A stretch of 10,052 bases of DNA from an uncultured Lachnospiraceae bacterium (GTDB lineage: Bacteria; Bacillota; Clostridia; Lachnospirales; Lachnospiraceae), in assembly GCA_947631755.1 (NCBI GenBank), contig CANRMO010000084.1, positions 1 to 10,052 of the forward strand, read 5' to 3'. This document shows positions 1-8,777 of the stretch, piece after piece. The stretch's first letter is position 1; the number at the start of each line of letters is the position of its first letter. The position numbers and the translations under genes are program-made. The notes under the pieces are model-generated. The model made no database searches. It was not told the DNA's origin and saw only the letters and a program-made list of their open reading frames with translations.

Positions 1-287
1 TTGCGAGAGCCATTTACAAAGAGGCGCCCTTTGTTTTGCTGGATGAGCCGACGGCTGCGCTGGATCCCCTTGCCGAGTATGAGATTTACAGCAATTTTGA
101 CCGCATCATAGGAACAAAGACGGCTGTTTATATCTCCCACCGTCTCTCGTCCTGCCGGTTCTGTGAGAAGATTGCAGTGTTCCACGAGGGGCGGCTGGTG
201 CAGATGGGTGATCACGATACGCTGGTGGCGGACCGTGAGGGGAAATATTATGAGATGTGGAGCGCTCAGGCTCAGTACTATCAGTGA
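1..287 (+). CDS. ABC exporter ATPase, C-terminal fragment (5' end outside window)
   Basis: This is the last ~94 codons of an ATP-binding cassette protein, in the frame that begins at base 3; everything before an ARAIYKEAP-like stretch lies outside the window. Visible elements are Walker B with its catalytic glutamate and D-loop (LLLDEPTAALDP), then the H-loop histidine (YISHRLSS), then the usual exporter tail with a GRLVQMGDHDTL segment. The end of the chain (YYEMWSAQAQYY) matches half-transporters in which a six-helix membrane domain precedes the ATPase, so an exporter is more likely than an importer. No earlier start is credible, because the reading frame is open to the window edge. It is transcribed toward the main operon and ends 25 bases from the stop of the last operon gene. 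That it is an ABC ATPase is certain; full-length architecture and substrate are unknown. Confidence 0.88.
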   Translation, partial: ARAIYKEAPFVLLDEPTAALDPLAEYEIYSNFDRIIGTKTAVYISHRLSSCRFCEKIAVFHEGRLVQMGDHDTLVADREGKYYEMWSAQAQYYQ

Positions 288-289
288 GA

Positions 290-310
290 CAGGGGAGATC
301 ATCCCCCCTG
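290..310. terminator. Possible bidirectional terminator dyad between convergent genes
   Basis: CAGGGG at 290-295 can pair with CCCCTG at 305-310, with an alternative GGGGA/TCCCC pairing inside it. It sits in the 25-base gap between two convergent stop codons, where a shared terminator would be expected. Neither strand carries a convincing T-run after the dyad, so intrinsic termination is uncertain. Confidence 0.3.
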
Positions 311-312
311 CT

Positions 313-2076
313 TTAATTCAACTGATAATACAGTCCCCTTTTTGCCATTAGTTCTTCGTGGCTTCCCTCTTCTGCTATGCCTTTATCCTGGATATACAGG
401 ATCCGGTCAGCATTGCGTATGGTGGACAGCCGGTGTGCTACGATGAAGGCAGTCTTATCTTTCAGAATTACATCCAGCGCCTGTTTGATCAGGTTTTCTG
501 TTTCCGTGTCGATGGAGCTGGTGGCCTCGTCAAGAATCAGCACAGATGGATTTTTTAAAATGATGCGGGCGAAAGACAAAAGCTGTTTTTCCCCTGCGGA
601 GAGACCGGCTCCCCGCTCTTCGAGCATGTGGTTGTACCCGTCGTGCAGTTTGGAGATGAAGCGGTCGGCAAATATTGTTTTCGCCGCGGCGATACACTCC
701 TCATCTGTGGCGTCCAGCCTGCCGTAGCGGATATTTTCGATAACAGTTCCGCGGAAGATGAAGGGATCCTGCATCAAGACACCGACTTCGTTTCGCAGGG
801 AGTGGAGAGAGGCATCCCGGACATCCACATTATCTACCTGTACGCTGCCCTCTGCCACATCGTAAAAGCGGGTAAGCATATTGATGACCGTGGTTTTTCC
901 TGCCCCTGTCGGGCCCACCAGGGCGATGGTCTCACCGGGTTTTACATGGAGGTCGAAATCTTCAAGAATGTTTACGCCCTCGTCATAAGAGAATGTCACG
1001 TGGTTAAAGTCTACTTTGCCAGTGACATTTTTTAATTCTACCGGATTTTCCCTGTCGCAGATATCTACTGGGCAATTGATGGTGTCAAAGACCTGTTCCA
1101 GATTGGAGCTCACCTGGGCGAGCTGCTGGATGATAAAGGCGATCTGTGTCAAGGGGCCGCTGAACTGTGTCATGTAGTTTGTGAAAATGACTACGAGGCC
1201 GGCATTTAAGTAGCTGTTTCCCTGTAAGATCAAAAACAGGCTCAGTCCGTACAGGCACAGCGAACCGAGATTCCAGAAGATCTCCACGATTGGGGTATTA
1301 CACTCATTTCGGTACACGATCTTCATCCACTGGGTGAGGCTCAATCCGTGAATATAAGAATAGATTTCCTCACTGCTCTCAGCGTGATTGTAATTCTTTA
1401 CAATCTTCTCACCCATGATCGTCTCAATCAGAAAGGCAGTCCGGTTGGAAATTTTTGCCCGATGGGCGCCAAAAAGTTTTCGGACGGCATACCGCAGCGC
1501 AAAAACGCAGACCATCATAGGGATGACCGCGGCAAAGACAACGCCCGTCAACATCGGGCTCAGGCCCAGCATAAAGAAAGTGACGATCACGATTTTGGCT
1601 ACATAGGTCAAAAGAAGGATAACAAAGTTTGTAAAAAAGTTTGCCAGGTCATTGATATAATCGGTCACCCGGACAACGATCTTGCCGTCCGGCTTAGAAT
1701 CAAAGTAATCAAAGGACAGTTCCTGCAGTTTGTAGAAAATATCCTGGCGGATCGTCGCAATAATGTCATGGCCCATTTTTCCCATCAGCAGCTGGTGGAT
1801 AAAGGTTACAAGGATTTCAACCGCCGCCAGAGCGGCCATGGCAAACACAATGAGAGCCAGGGTCCAGTAGTCATCGGTCACAACGACATTGTTGATAATG
1901 GTTCTCAGCAGCAGCGGAGAAACCATAGCTACGATGGAAGAGATTACCATCAGAAAGCACACAAAAATGAAAATTTTTTTATAAGGCAGGATGTAGCCGA
2001 GTATTTTCGTGAGCTGCTTTATATCTATTTTGCGCTCAATGACTTCATCCTGAAAATAAGTATTTCTCTTTGCCAT
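313..2076 (-). CDS. ABC half-exporter with canonical Walker B (probable catalytic subunit of a heterodimer)
   Basis: A 587-residue membrane exporter subunit with six transmembrane helices followed by an ATPase. Helices lie near residues 33-57, 72-96, 150-170, 174-195, 262-284 and 291-318. The ATPase has Walker A GPTGAGKTT (388-396), Q-loop Gln436, signature LSAGE instead of LSGGQ (492-496), Walker B VLILDE with catalytic Glu517, and H-loop His548. I start it at the ATG at 2074-2076, which lies 7 bases after an AGGAGG; a GTG two codons earlier (2082) is too close to that site. The start follows the stop of the preceding gene by 2 bases, so the two are translationally linked. Its intact glutamate plus odd signature complements the neighbouring subunit, as in BmrD/TM288-type proteins paired with BmrC/TM287. 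Export of a drug, peptide or lipid is possible; the substrate is not evident. Confidence 0.93.
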   Translation of the reverse strand: MAKRNTYFQDEVIERKIDIKQLTKILGYILPYKKIFIFVCFLMVISSIVAMVSPLLLRTIINNVVVTDDYWTLALIVFAMAALAAVEILVTFIHQLLMGKMGHDIIATIRQDIFYKLQELSFDYFDSKPDGKIVVRVTDYINDLANFFTNFVILLLTYVAKIVIVTFFMLGLSPMLTGVVFAAVIPMMVCVFALRYAVRKLFGAHRAKISNRTAFLIETIMGEKIVKNYNHAESSEEIYSYIHGLSLTQWMKIVYRNECNTPIVEIFWNLGSLCLYGLSLFLILQGNSYLNAGLVVIFTNYMTQFSGPLTQIAFIIQQLAQVSSNLEQVFDTINCPVDICDRENPVELKNVTGKVDFNHVTFSYDEGVNILEDFDLHVKPGETIALVGPTGAGKTTVINMLTRFYDVAEGSVQVDNVDVRDASLHSLRNEVGVLMQDPFIFRGTVIENIRYGRLDATDEECIAAAKTIFADRFISKLHDGYNHMLEERGAGLSAGEKQLLSFARIILKNPSVLILDEATSSIDTETENLIKQALDVILKDKTAFIVAHRLSTIRNADRILYIQDKGIAEEGSHEELMAKRGLYYQLN

Positions 2077-2078
2077 GA

Positions 2079-3899
2079 TCACACCTCCTTGTCAGAAAGA
2101 CTGTCAAAATCAACAACGGATTTCTGCTGGGCCTGCTGGATCCGGTACACATTAGCAAAATGGCCGTCCAGTTCCATCAGTTCGTCAAAAGTGCCGCGCT
2201 CCACGATTTTCCCATCCAGCAGATAGAGGATCTCATCGCAGTCAACGACAGAGGACAGGCGGTGGGCAGAGATCAACAGTGTTTTTTTACTGTAATTTTC
2301 TTTTATGTCCGCCAGCAGCCGTTTTTCTGTATCCACATCCAGGGCGGAAGTGGAGTCGTCCAGAACGAGGACAGGAGCGTCTTTAAGGAGCGCGCGGGCG
2401 ATGGAAACACGCTGTTTTTGTCCGCCGGAGATACCGAGTCCCCTCTCCCCGACAATGGTGTCATAGCCCTCTTCTAACTTTGTGATAAAGTTGTGGGCCT
2501 GTGCGTGCCGGGCGGCTTTTATGACGGCCTCTTCATCGATCTCCGGGTCGGCATAGGAAATGTTGGAGTCGATGGTGTTGGAGAACAGGAAAACATCCTG
2601 GAACACATAAGCGAACTTGCTGCGCAGGGATTTTAGCGTACACTGCCGGATATTTTTTCCATTGATGAGGATTTCTCCCTCCGTTACGTCGTGAATGCGG
2701 ATCAGTGATTCCAGCAGAGTGCTCTTTCCGCTCCCGGTTCCCCCCACAATGCCGATTTTTTTTCCATAGGGGATATCCAGAGTGATATCGTCCAGTATAT
2801 TTTTATCGTCCAGTTTTATGGAGGCGTGCCGGAAAGAAATATGGGGCGGCTCTTTTTCTTCGAGCTGCTCTGTTCCGTCCGGGATCCGGCTCTCTGTCTC
2901 CATGAAATGCATCATCTTGTAACCGGATACAATTTGCTGCTGCATCTGGAAGATCATATTGTTGATCATAGTGATATAGTTCATGATCTTCATAACGTAT
3001 TCGGTGCAGGCTACAAGAAATCCCAGGCGGATCTGGCCATTCATGACAAGGACGGCGCTGACGCCGATGCTTCCGATATAGGCAATCTGTTTGATGGAAC
3101 TGAAAGCTGCCTCAAAGGAGGAGGAAAGTGTTATCTGTTTGATATAGGACTCTCTCAGGCTGTCGTTGGAGGCGTTAAATTTCTCCTTTTCCTTTTCCTC
3201 ATTGGTGAAAGAGCGCACAAGGCGCACAGCTTCTATATTCTCCTGTACTTTGAGGTTCATATCTGAGTTACATGCCCGGATATTCCGGTAGTTCATCCTT
3301 GCCTGCTTTTTGAAGCGCTGAAGCGCAAAGGCAAAGATTGGGATCAGGATGACAGGTATGATCAGAAGGTAGGGACTTATTGTCGCCAGTATAATGATGG
3401 TGGTGGCCAGAACAAAAGCACTGTCCAGTATATTCGGGATGATACGGCAGAACAGCTCCTTGTACATGATCGTGTCGGAGTTGATCGTAGTCAGCAGCTC
3501 ACCAGTGTTGAAGTCAGAAATCGTTGCGCTGTCCAGCTCGATCAGTTTTTTAAATGTGGCCATGCGCAGATCTGTCTCCATGCGCAGCCCCAGTTTCTGA
3601 TTCCACACATTCTTTATGTAGACAAAGAGCAGCTTTAAGAAGAGCAGGGCGAGAAAAAGCGCCGCCAGATGCCAGAACAGCTCCATTGTGTGGATCTGGC
3701 CGTATCTGCCGCTCAGCATAAAGGAAAATAATGTGTCATTGTTTGGTTTTTCGTTTTTAATGATATAATCCACAAACATGGACGTGATTAATGGGAGCAG
3801 AAGATCTGCCCCCAAAGCGATAAAACTCATAAGTTGTGTCACAATGGATTTTCCTAGATTCTTTTTCCAGTACTGAAATCCAAATTTTAAAACATCCAT
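2079..3899 (-). CDS. ABC half-exporter with degenerate Walker B (probable heterodimer partner)
   Basis: A 606-residue subunit with a six-helix exporter domain and a C-terminal ATPase. Helices lie near residues 18-43, 75-97, 155-174, 176-195, 272-288 and 291-318. The ATPase has Walker A GGTGSGKST (386-394), Q-loop Gln434, signature ISGGQ (490-494), Walker B VLVLDD (510-515) and H-loop His546. The residue after the Walker B aspartate is Asp515, where active ATPases carry Glu. This is the hallmark of the degenerate-site subunit in heterodimeric exporters such as TM287 and BmrC. The signature here is near-canonical, so it would complete the partner's active site. The ATG start follows a GAGG by 9 bases. 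Its stop lies 2 bases before the start of the partner gene, and a 48-base gap separates it from the FtsX fusion upstream. The family assignment is firm; the heterodimer is inferred from complementary defects and gene adjacency. Confidence 0.94.
   Translation of the reverse strand: MDVLKFGFQYWKKNLGKSIVTQLMSFIALGADLLLPLITSMFVDYIIKNEKPNNDTLFSFMLSGRYGQIHTMELFWHLAALFLALLFLKLLFVYIKNVWNQKLGLRMETDLRMATFKKLIELDSATISDFNTGELLTTINSDTIMYKELFCRIIPNILDSAFVLATTIIILATISPYLLIIPVILIPIFAFALQRFKKQARMNYRNIRACNSDMNLKVQENIEAVRLVRSFTNEEKEKEKFNASNDSLRESYIKQITLSSSFEAAFSSIKQIAYIGSIGVSAVLVMNGQIRLGFLVACTEYVMKIMNYITMINNMIFQMQQQIVSGYKMMHFMETESRIPDGTEQLEEKEPPHISFRHASIKLDDKNILDDITLDIPYGKKIGIVGGTGSGKSTLLESLIRIHDVTEGEILINGKNIRQCTLKSLRSKFAYVFQDVFLFSNTIDSNISYADPEIDEEAVIKAARHAQAHNFITKLEEGYDTIVGERGLGISGGQKQRVSIARALLKDAPVLVLDDSTSALDVDTEKRLLADIKENYSKKTLLISAHRLSSVVDCDEILYLLDGKIVERGTFDELMELDGHFANVYRIQQAQQKSVVDFDSLSDKEV
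2084..2089 (-). promoter_or_regulatory. Ribosome binding site that fixes the start of the 313-2076 gene
   Basis: AGGAGG on the minus strand, inside the last codons of the upstream gene, 7 bases before ATG 2076. The upstream GTG at 2082 would leave almost no spacing, so the ATG is preferred. Confidence 0.8.
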
Positions 3900-3947
3900 T
3901 TAAAGAGACCTCATTTCTATTGTTACTTGCGTTCGCAATGCGCCGCC

Positions 3948-6410
3948 TTATTCTTTGACAGCTAGTGTCGCCGGTGGTTTTGAGAGAATACCGTATACTG
4001 GCAGGATACTGATCAGCGAGTGCACGGCATACAGGAAGAGAAGTAAAAGCAGGGCGGACCACCAGGGCAGGTTCATGGCGATTTCCAGGGAGGGAACCGA
4101 GCCGATAAATTGTATGACGCCGCAGGTGATCAGTACCGCAGGCAGTGATGTATAGCTTGTCATCAGAACCATTTCCAGTATGAACGCTTTTAGTATGCTG
4201 CCCTTCGATATTCCGATCAGACGGTACACGGTGAGCTCCTCACTCCGCGAGGAAGCATTGGACTTAATTGTAAAGTATACCATAATCAGGGAGATAATGG
4301 CAATAGCAATCGGGATTAATGTTTTTGCGCCCATGTCCGAGGAGTGGGCTTCCTGGTATTCCCGCACCTGGTCTTTTGCCGGAATTGACAGGTTCAGCTC
4401 AAATGTGCGGCCGTAAGTCTGCCCGATTTCATTTAAGAAATCATAGGTCTTCTGTGCGTTCTCACTGTAGATATAGCCGATCTTATTTTCGTACACCATC
4501 AGATTCCGGATATCCCTGCAGCCCTGGTCGGACAGTACATAGTCAAAACCGAGGCCGTCGGGGAAAGAACCGGCTACTGTGTAGGTGAAGAGCGCATCGT
4601 CACCGAGCACGATTTGTGTCTTGTCCTCGAGAGAATCGTATAATGTCTGGCGGATCAGGATCTCGTCGTCTTTTAATGTCTGTCCCTCGAAAGTCTCTGC
4701 CTCAGGATCGTCGACTTTGAGATCTTTTGCGCTGGCCTGCAGCTCCGGTATGCTGGCAATCTTATAACCCTTGGCGCTGATTCCCAGCAGGATATTCTGG
4801 CTGACATAAATGTCCGGCTCATTTGTGTCGCTGATGCCGACAACGGTCAACTGTGTGCTAAAGGACGAGATCGCGAGTTTCATTCCGAGATAAGATTCCT
4901 CCGTTTTGTGCAGGGAGGCCACAGATGTCCTAGTAGCTGACAGCGTTTTAATAAGACGCCGGTCCATGACAACCTCGGACTGTTTCTCCGGCATCCGGCC
5001 GTAGATTAGCTGGTCGGGGGAGAGATGTTCCTTTGATACAAACGAATAGCTGACGATCTGCTGTGTCAGATTGATAAGCTGTTTGTAAACACTTCCCGTC
5101 AGATAGATGCTGGCCTGGGGGATAAAGAAGAGATCACCCTGGCTGTTGTCACTGAAATACTCCTCGATCAGATCCATGGCCCGGGTGCGGTCCCCCTGGG
5201 AGCGGAGAGAAGTCGTGTTGGAAAAGATCATCTTTGTGTAGTGGGAGTCTGTTGAGACAACCGCGGACTCGTTGATCGTAAAGGTGTTGATAAACTGGGC
5301 CATCGTGAGGGAGAGTAACACTGCCGTCGCAAGTAAAATGGTCACGATAAACGCCTGTTTTTTCCCCATGACCTGGATATTTTCCAGCGCCATGCGGGAG
5401 ATTACCCGGGCTCCCAGATGGGCAGAGCCCTTGCTCTTCATCTTGGGAAGTTCATAGGACAGGTTTTCCACCTCTGACATATCCAGTGACGGGCGCTCTT
5501 CATCCAGCATCTGGACACCGTTCTCAATGCCCTCGATCAAAATGTCACAGTCCATGTTGTTCTGTATATATAACTTTCCGTCTTTCCATGCGAAGTTCAG
5601 GCTGATCTTCCGGGGTTCCAATCCCCGGGTGTTAAAAATGCGGAACTGCGCGTCCTCATTGGAGAGGGTGGATTCATCCATTTCTTTTAAGTATATATTA
5701 GAGTCATCGCTCCTCTCATAAGTGTCCAGAGGGATATTCGGCTCATCCCGCACGATCTGGCCATCACACACTTCGATAATCCGGTCAGCGAAAAAGTTGG
5801 CGATTCTCTTCTCGTGTGTGACCAGAAGGACAAGGCATTCTTTGGAAATATTTTTTAAAATACTCATTGTGCGGAGAGTATTCTCTTCATCCAGGTTTCC
5901 CGTGGGCTCGTCGGCCAGGATCACATCCGGGGATTTCACCAGGGCCCGGGCGATGGAAACCCTCTGCTGCTGGCCGCCGGATAGCTTGGAGACATGTTTC
6001 TTTTTGTATTTTTCCATGCCAAGCATTTTGAGGACGTAATCTACGCGCTCTTCTTTCTCCTCATCCGTCAGCTCGTAGCGGTTCAGCGCAAGCTTGATAT
6101 TGTAGGAGACGGAATAATCTTTCAGAAGGTAGTAGTTCTGGAATATGTAATCAAAATGATCATTCCGGATTGGCTCCATTACCCTTGGATCGTATTTCTT
6201 TACCTCGGTGTCGTTGATCACGATAGAGCCGCTGGCGAAAGTGTCCAGCCCGCCGATTGTGTTCAGAAGAGTTGTCTTGCCGGAACCGCTCTCGCCGAGA
6301 ATGCAGACAAGGCCGGTTTCTTCCAGTTCCAGATCAATGCCGTTTAGGACATGCTGTTCATTTTTTTTGCCTTTGTTATAGTATTTATTTAAATTTTTTA
6401 CCCGGATCAT
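3948..6410 (-). CDS. ABC ATPase-FtsX permease fusion with an extra cytosolic domain (second of pair)
   Basis: An 820-residue MacB-type transporter with the ATPase at the N-terminus. ATPase motifs are Walker A GESGSGKTT (39-47), Q-loop Gln91, signature LSGGQ (143-147), Walker B VILADE with Glu168, and His199. A segment at about 235-330 sits between ATPase and membrane part; it is not low-complexity and I do not recognise it. TM1 is at about 352-374, then a ~320-residue extracytoplasmic domain (375-696), then TM2 697-716, TM3 742-768 and TM4 783-808. The FtsX-type loop after TM2 has a SRSEELTVYRLIGIS segment. MacB itself is about 650 residues with a smaller outer domain. The ATG overlaps the stop of the preceding gene (ATGA) and follows GGGAGG by 8 bases. 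MacB-like proteins couple ATP hydrolysis to extracytoplasmic conformational change rather than classical translocation. Substrate unknown. Confidence 0.92.
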   Translation of the reverse strand: MIRVKNLNKYYNKGKKNEQHVLNGIDLELEETGLVCILGESGSGKTTLLNTIGGLDTFASGSIVINDTEVKKYDPRVMEPIRNDHFDYIFQNYYLLKDYSVSYNIKLALNRYELTDEEKEERVDYVLKMLGMEKYKKKHVSKLSGGQQQRVSIARALVKSPDVILADEPTGNLDEENTLRTMSILKNISKECLVLLVTHEKRIANFFADRIIEVCDGQIVRDEPNIPLDTYERSDDSNIYLKEMDESTLSNEDAQFRIFNTRGLEPRKISLNFAWKDGKLYIQNNMDCDILIEGIENGVQMLDEERPSLDMSEVENLSYELPKMKSKGSAHLGARVISRMALENIQVMGKKQAFIVTILLATAVLLSLTMAQFINTFTINESAVVSTDSHYTKMIFSNTTSLRSQGDRTRAMDLIEEYFSDNSQGDLFFIPQASIYLTGSVYKQLINLTQQIVSYSFVSKEHLSPDQLIYGRMPEKQSEVVMDRRLIKTLSATRTSVASLHKTEESYLGMKLAISSFSTQLTVVGISDTNEPDIYVSQNILLGISAKGYKIASIPELQASAKDLKVDDPEAETFEGQTLKDDEILIRQTLYDSLEDKTQIVLGDDALFTYTVAGSFPDGLGFDYVLSDQGCRDIRNLMVYENKIGYIYSENAQKTYDFLNEIGQTYGRTFELNLSIPAKDQVREYQEAHSSDMGAKTLIPIAIAIISLIMVYFTIKSNASSRSEELTVYRLIGISKGSILKAFILEMVLMTSYTSLPAVLITCGVIQFIGSVPSLEIAMNLPWWSALLLLLFLYAVHSLISILPVYGILSKPPATLAVKE

Positions 6411-8719
6411 GCGTTTAACCTCCCTTTCAGTAAGCGGTTGAAGAAGGTGACAGTTAGTAGGATCAGCAGGATGTTATAGGCGATAAAGGACAGATATGCG
6501 CCAAAATTGTAATACCACATCATTTCCTTTATGATCGGAATGCCTGCCAGCCTCAGGATCCACATGAGGATCAGGGTGACTGCGATGCAGAACAGAGTGT
6601 AGATCCCCATCTCAAAATAGCTGATTTTTTGGATAACCTGCATTTTCATACCGATAAATTTCAGGACAAAATAATCCTTAATGCGGATTTTCATGAGCGA
6701 GCGCAGGATCAGGGTCTCTGCCAGAAGAAGCATCAGCAGGCCAAAGGCGGAGATGCCAATAATGGTCAGGCGCTGGGTCACGAGCTCCTGGTTGTAGTCG
6801 ATCACACTGATCCGGTAACTGCTGATGGCCTCATAGCCCTTGCGGCGGAGACTTCGGAGTACCGGGTCTGTTTTCGCGTAATTTGTTATGTACACAGATG
6901 CCTGGGTGCTCTGCTTCTTATAAAACTGGTCAAAAAAATCCTGGCTGACTTCAATGAAGTCTGTGGTGCTGCTGTGCATATCCGGCAGGAGGAAAATCTT
7001 GTCTTCCGGCGTCTTTCCGGTCAGGTTGCGCCGCTCGTCAAGAAGATCGATCTGGAACGGGCACTCTGTGCCCGCAGGGATACCTTCGGAGAGCTGGGAT
7101 GTGCGGGCTTCCATGCCGTTTAGCGTTTCATTTACAATGGGCACAAGCTTTTTTTTGGCACGGTAATCCCCATAAGATTTATCGTACTGCATCAGGAGAC
7201 GGAACACGTCACTGTCCAGGCTGGCCGAGAGCATCCGGCACAGAGCGGTGGAAAAATATACCTGGTCCGTCGGCTTTTTTAAGATTCCCACGATCTTTAA
7301 ATCCATCGAGTAGTACTGATTGAGATCCCATATATTTTTCGCCATAAAATAGCAGGTCTTTTCTGTGTCAAGGACATTTTTGTCGTTTGAGTACAGAACG
7401 ATCTCATTCTGTGACACAGGAAGGCGGCCGGCGGACAGATCTTTTTCTGAGATACACCCTGCGGAGTTCATAAACCGGTTTTCATTCAGAAATTTCAGGG
7501 TCTTTATCTCTTTGGAGGAACCGCCATCACTCGAGCGGCGGCTCCGGGAGGCGTCACCATATAAAAATTTATAATCCTGGTTCTCCTCCAGATAGAAATT
7601 GATGTCGTTTGAGACATTGCACAGATCGACCGCTCTCACATTTGCGATGGAAGAGAGTATGTCCTGGTCCTCGTCTGTCATGTCAGAACCGTCCGGGTGT
7701 TTCACGACCAGCCGGGTCATGTCCTGTCTCATAAAGGCACTCTGGGCGTAGTTTCTGGTGGGGTAGTCGTCCTTGTGCTGGAAGAGTTCTCCCACAAAGA
7801 GAAAAGAGGCCACAGATATGATCATGAGGAATGTGGTAAATAAGATGGCGCGGCTTTTCTGGGTTTTCCGGTTGAGATTTGCGAACAGAAGCGCGAGCTG
7901 GTTTTCCCGGCGGGATCCCATGGCAGCCGGTGCGTTTTTCTGTGGGGCACTGATATCAGCGCCGCTGTTTCCGCCGCTCTTTTCCTGGCTGTCCGCTCCG
8001 TCCCCGCCGGAGGTTTCCGGCGTCTTCTCTTCGTTGACCCGGACATCGGATATTACCTGGCCATCGTGTATGCGGATTTTTCTGGTGACATAATTCTCCG
8101 CCTGGTCATAGTTGTGAGTGACCATGATGACAAGACGGTTTTCCGAAAGTTCACTCAGGAGGCGGATGATCTGCTGGCCTGTCTCGCTGTCCAGGTTTCC
8201 GGTGGGCTCATCGGCCACAATGATCCCTGTATTTTTGGCCAGGGCCCTGGCGATGGAGAGGCGTTGTTTCTGTCCGCTGGAAAGTTCGGAAGCCCGGTGG
8301 GTCTCATAGCCGTCCAGCCCCACTTGTTTCAGGTAGATGCGGGCGGTTTTTTCTGCCTCTTCTCTGGGCGTTCCCATGACGAGCAGGGCGCTCATCACAT
8401 TGTCCAGTGCCGAGTAGTGCCCGATCAGGCTGTAATCCTGAAAAACGTAGCCAATCTTCGTCCGGCGGAATTCCTCCCAGTCTTCGTCATCGTACTGGAA
8501 TGTCGGCTCCCCATCCACAAGCATTTCTCCCTCATCAAAGGTGTCCATACCTCCGATGATATTCAGCAGTGTGGATTTGCCGCTGCCGCTCTCCCCGGTA
8601 ATGGCGACAAATTCACTTCTGTGAAATGTCAGGTTTACCTTGCGGAGTGCCTGTGTCACTGCAGTTTCGGAGTAATAACTCTTGCTGATCCCCTGCAGTT
8701 CAATTCTTACATCATTCAC
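6407..8719 (-). CDS. ABC ATPase-FtsX permease fusion (first of pair)
   Basis: A 770-residue protein with the same plan as the gene after it. The ATPase has Walker A GESGSGKST (42-50), Q-loop Gln94, signature LSSGQ instead of LSGGQ (146-150), Walker B IIVADE with Glu171, and His202. A hydrophilic, Gly/Ser/Asp/Ala-rich linker (about 229-270) leads to TM1 (291-313). An outer domain of ~335 residues (314-650) includes a Ser/Arg-rich patch near 389-402. TM2 651-673, TM3 702-724 and TM4 739-761 finish it, and the FtsX-like cytoplasmic loop between TM2 and TM3 contains DYFVLKFIGMK. The start is GTG, 9 bases after AAGGGG; no in-frame ATG fits the ATPase N-terminus. It lies 58 bases after the AraC gene and overlaps the next gene by 4 bases. 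FtsX-type ABC transporters act as dimers, so pairing with the next gene product is likely but inferred. Confidence 0.92.
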   Translation of the reverse strand: MNDVRIELQGISKSYYSETAVTQALRKVNLTFHRSEFVAITGESGSGKSTLLNIIGGMDTFDEGEMLVDGEPTFQYDDEDWEEFRRTKIGYVFQDYSLIGHYSALDNVMSALLVMGTPREEAEKTARIYLKQVGLDGYETHRASELSSGQKQRLSIARALAKNTGIIVADEPTGNLDSETGQQIIRLLSELSENRLVIMVTHNYDQAENYVTRKIRIHDGQVISDVRVNEEKTPETSGGDGADSQEKSGGNSGADISAPQKNAPAAMGSRRENQLALLFANLNRKTQKSRAILFTTFLMIISVASFLFVGELFQHKDDYPTRNYAQSAFMRQDMTRLVVKHPDGSDMTDEDQDILSSIANVRAVDLCNVSNDINFYLEENQDYKFLYGDASRSRRSSDGGSSKEIKTLKFLNENRFMNSAGCISEKDLSAGRLPVSQNEIVLYSNDKNVLDTEKTCYFMAKNIWDLNQYYSMDLKIVGILKKPTDQVYFSTALCRMLSASLDSDVFRLLMQYDKSYGDYRAKKKLVPIVNETLNGMEARTSQLSEGIPAGTECPFQIDLLDERRNLTGKTPEDKIFLLPDMHSSTTDFIEVSQDFFDQFYKKQSTQASVYITNYAKTDPVLRSLRRKGYEAISSYRISVIDYNQELVTQRLTIIGISAFGLLMLLLAETLILRSLMKIRIKDYFVLKFIGMKMQVIQKISYFEMGIYTLFCIAVTLILMWILRLAGIPIIKEMMWYYNFGAYLSFIAYNILLILLTVTFFNRLLKGRLNA

Positions 8720-8777
8720 GAATTGTTTCCCCTTTCTTTTTGTGAGTATTTTTAAAGTAACTGCGTGTTCTGGCAGA

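Noticed and set aside
1348..2226. 292-codon open frame on the plus strand
   Set aside because: It lies antisense to the two half-exporter genes, is rich in His/Asp/Gln/Lys with no recognisable domain, and has no ribosome binding site; it is a by-product of the opposite coding frame.
3927..3938. Small inverted repeat TTGCG-TT-CGCAA in the 48-base gap, sharing GTTCGCAAT with the AraC promoter -35 region (9705-9713)
   Set aside because: The loop would be only two bases (or a 4-bp stem), no -10 box follows on the minus strand, and a 9-base match within 10 kb can arise by chance.
8066..8755. 229-codon open frame on the plus strand
   Set aside because: It is antisense to the conserved ATPase motifs of the first FtsX fusion, with no family resemblance.
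8720..8777. Separate promoter or terminator between the AraC gene and the first FtsX fusion
   Set aside because: No -35/-10 pair with sensible spacing and no stable stem with a T-run was seen in these 58 bases.
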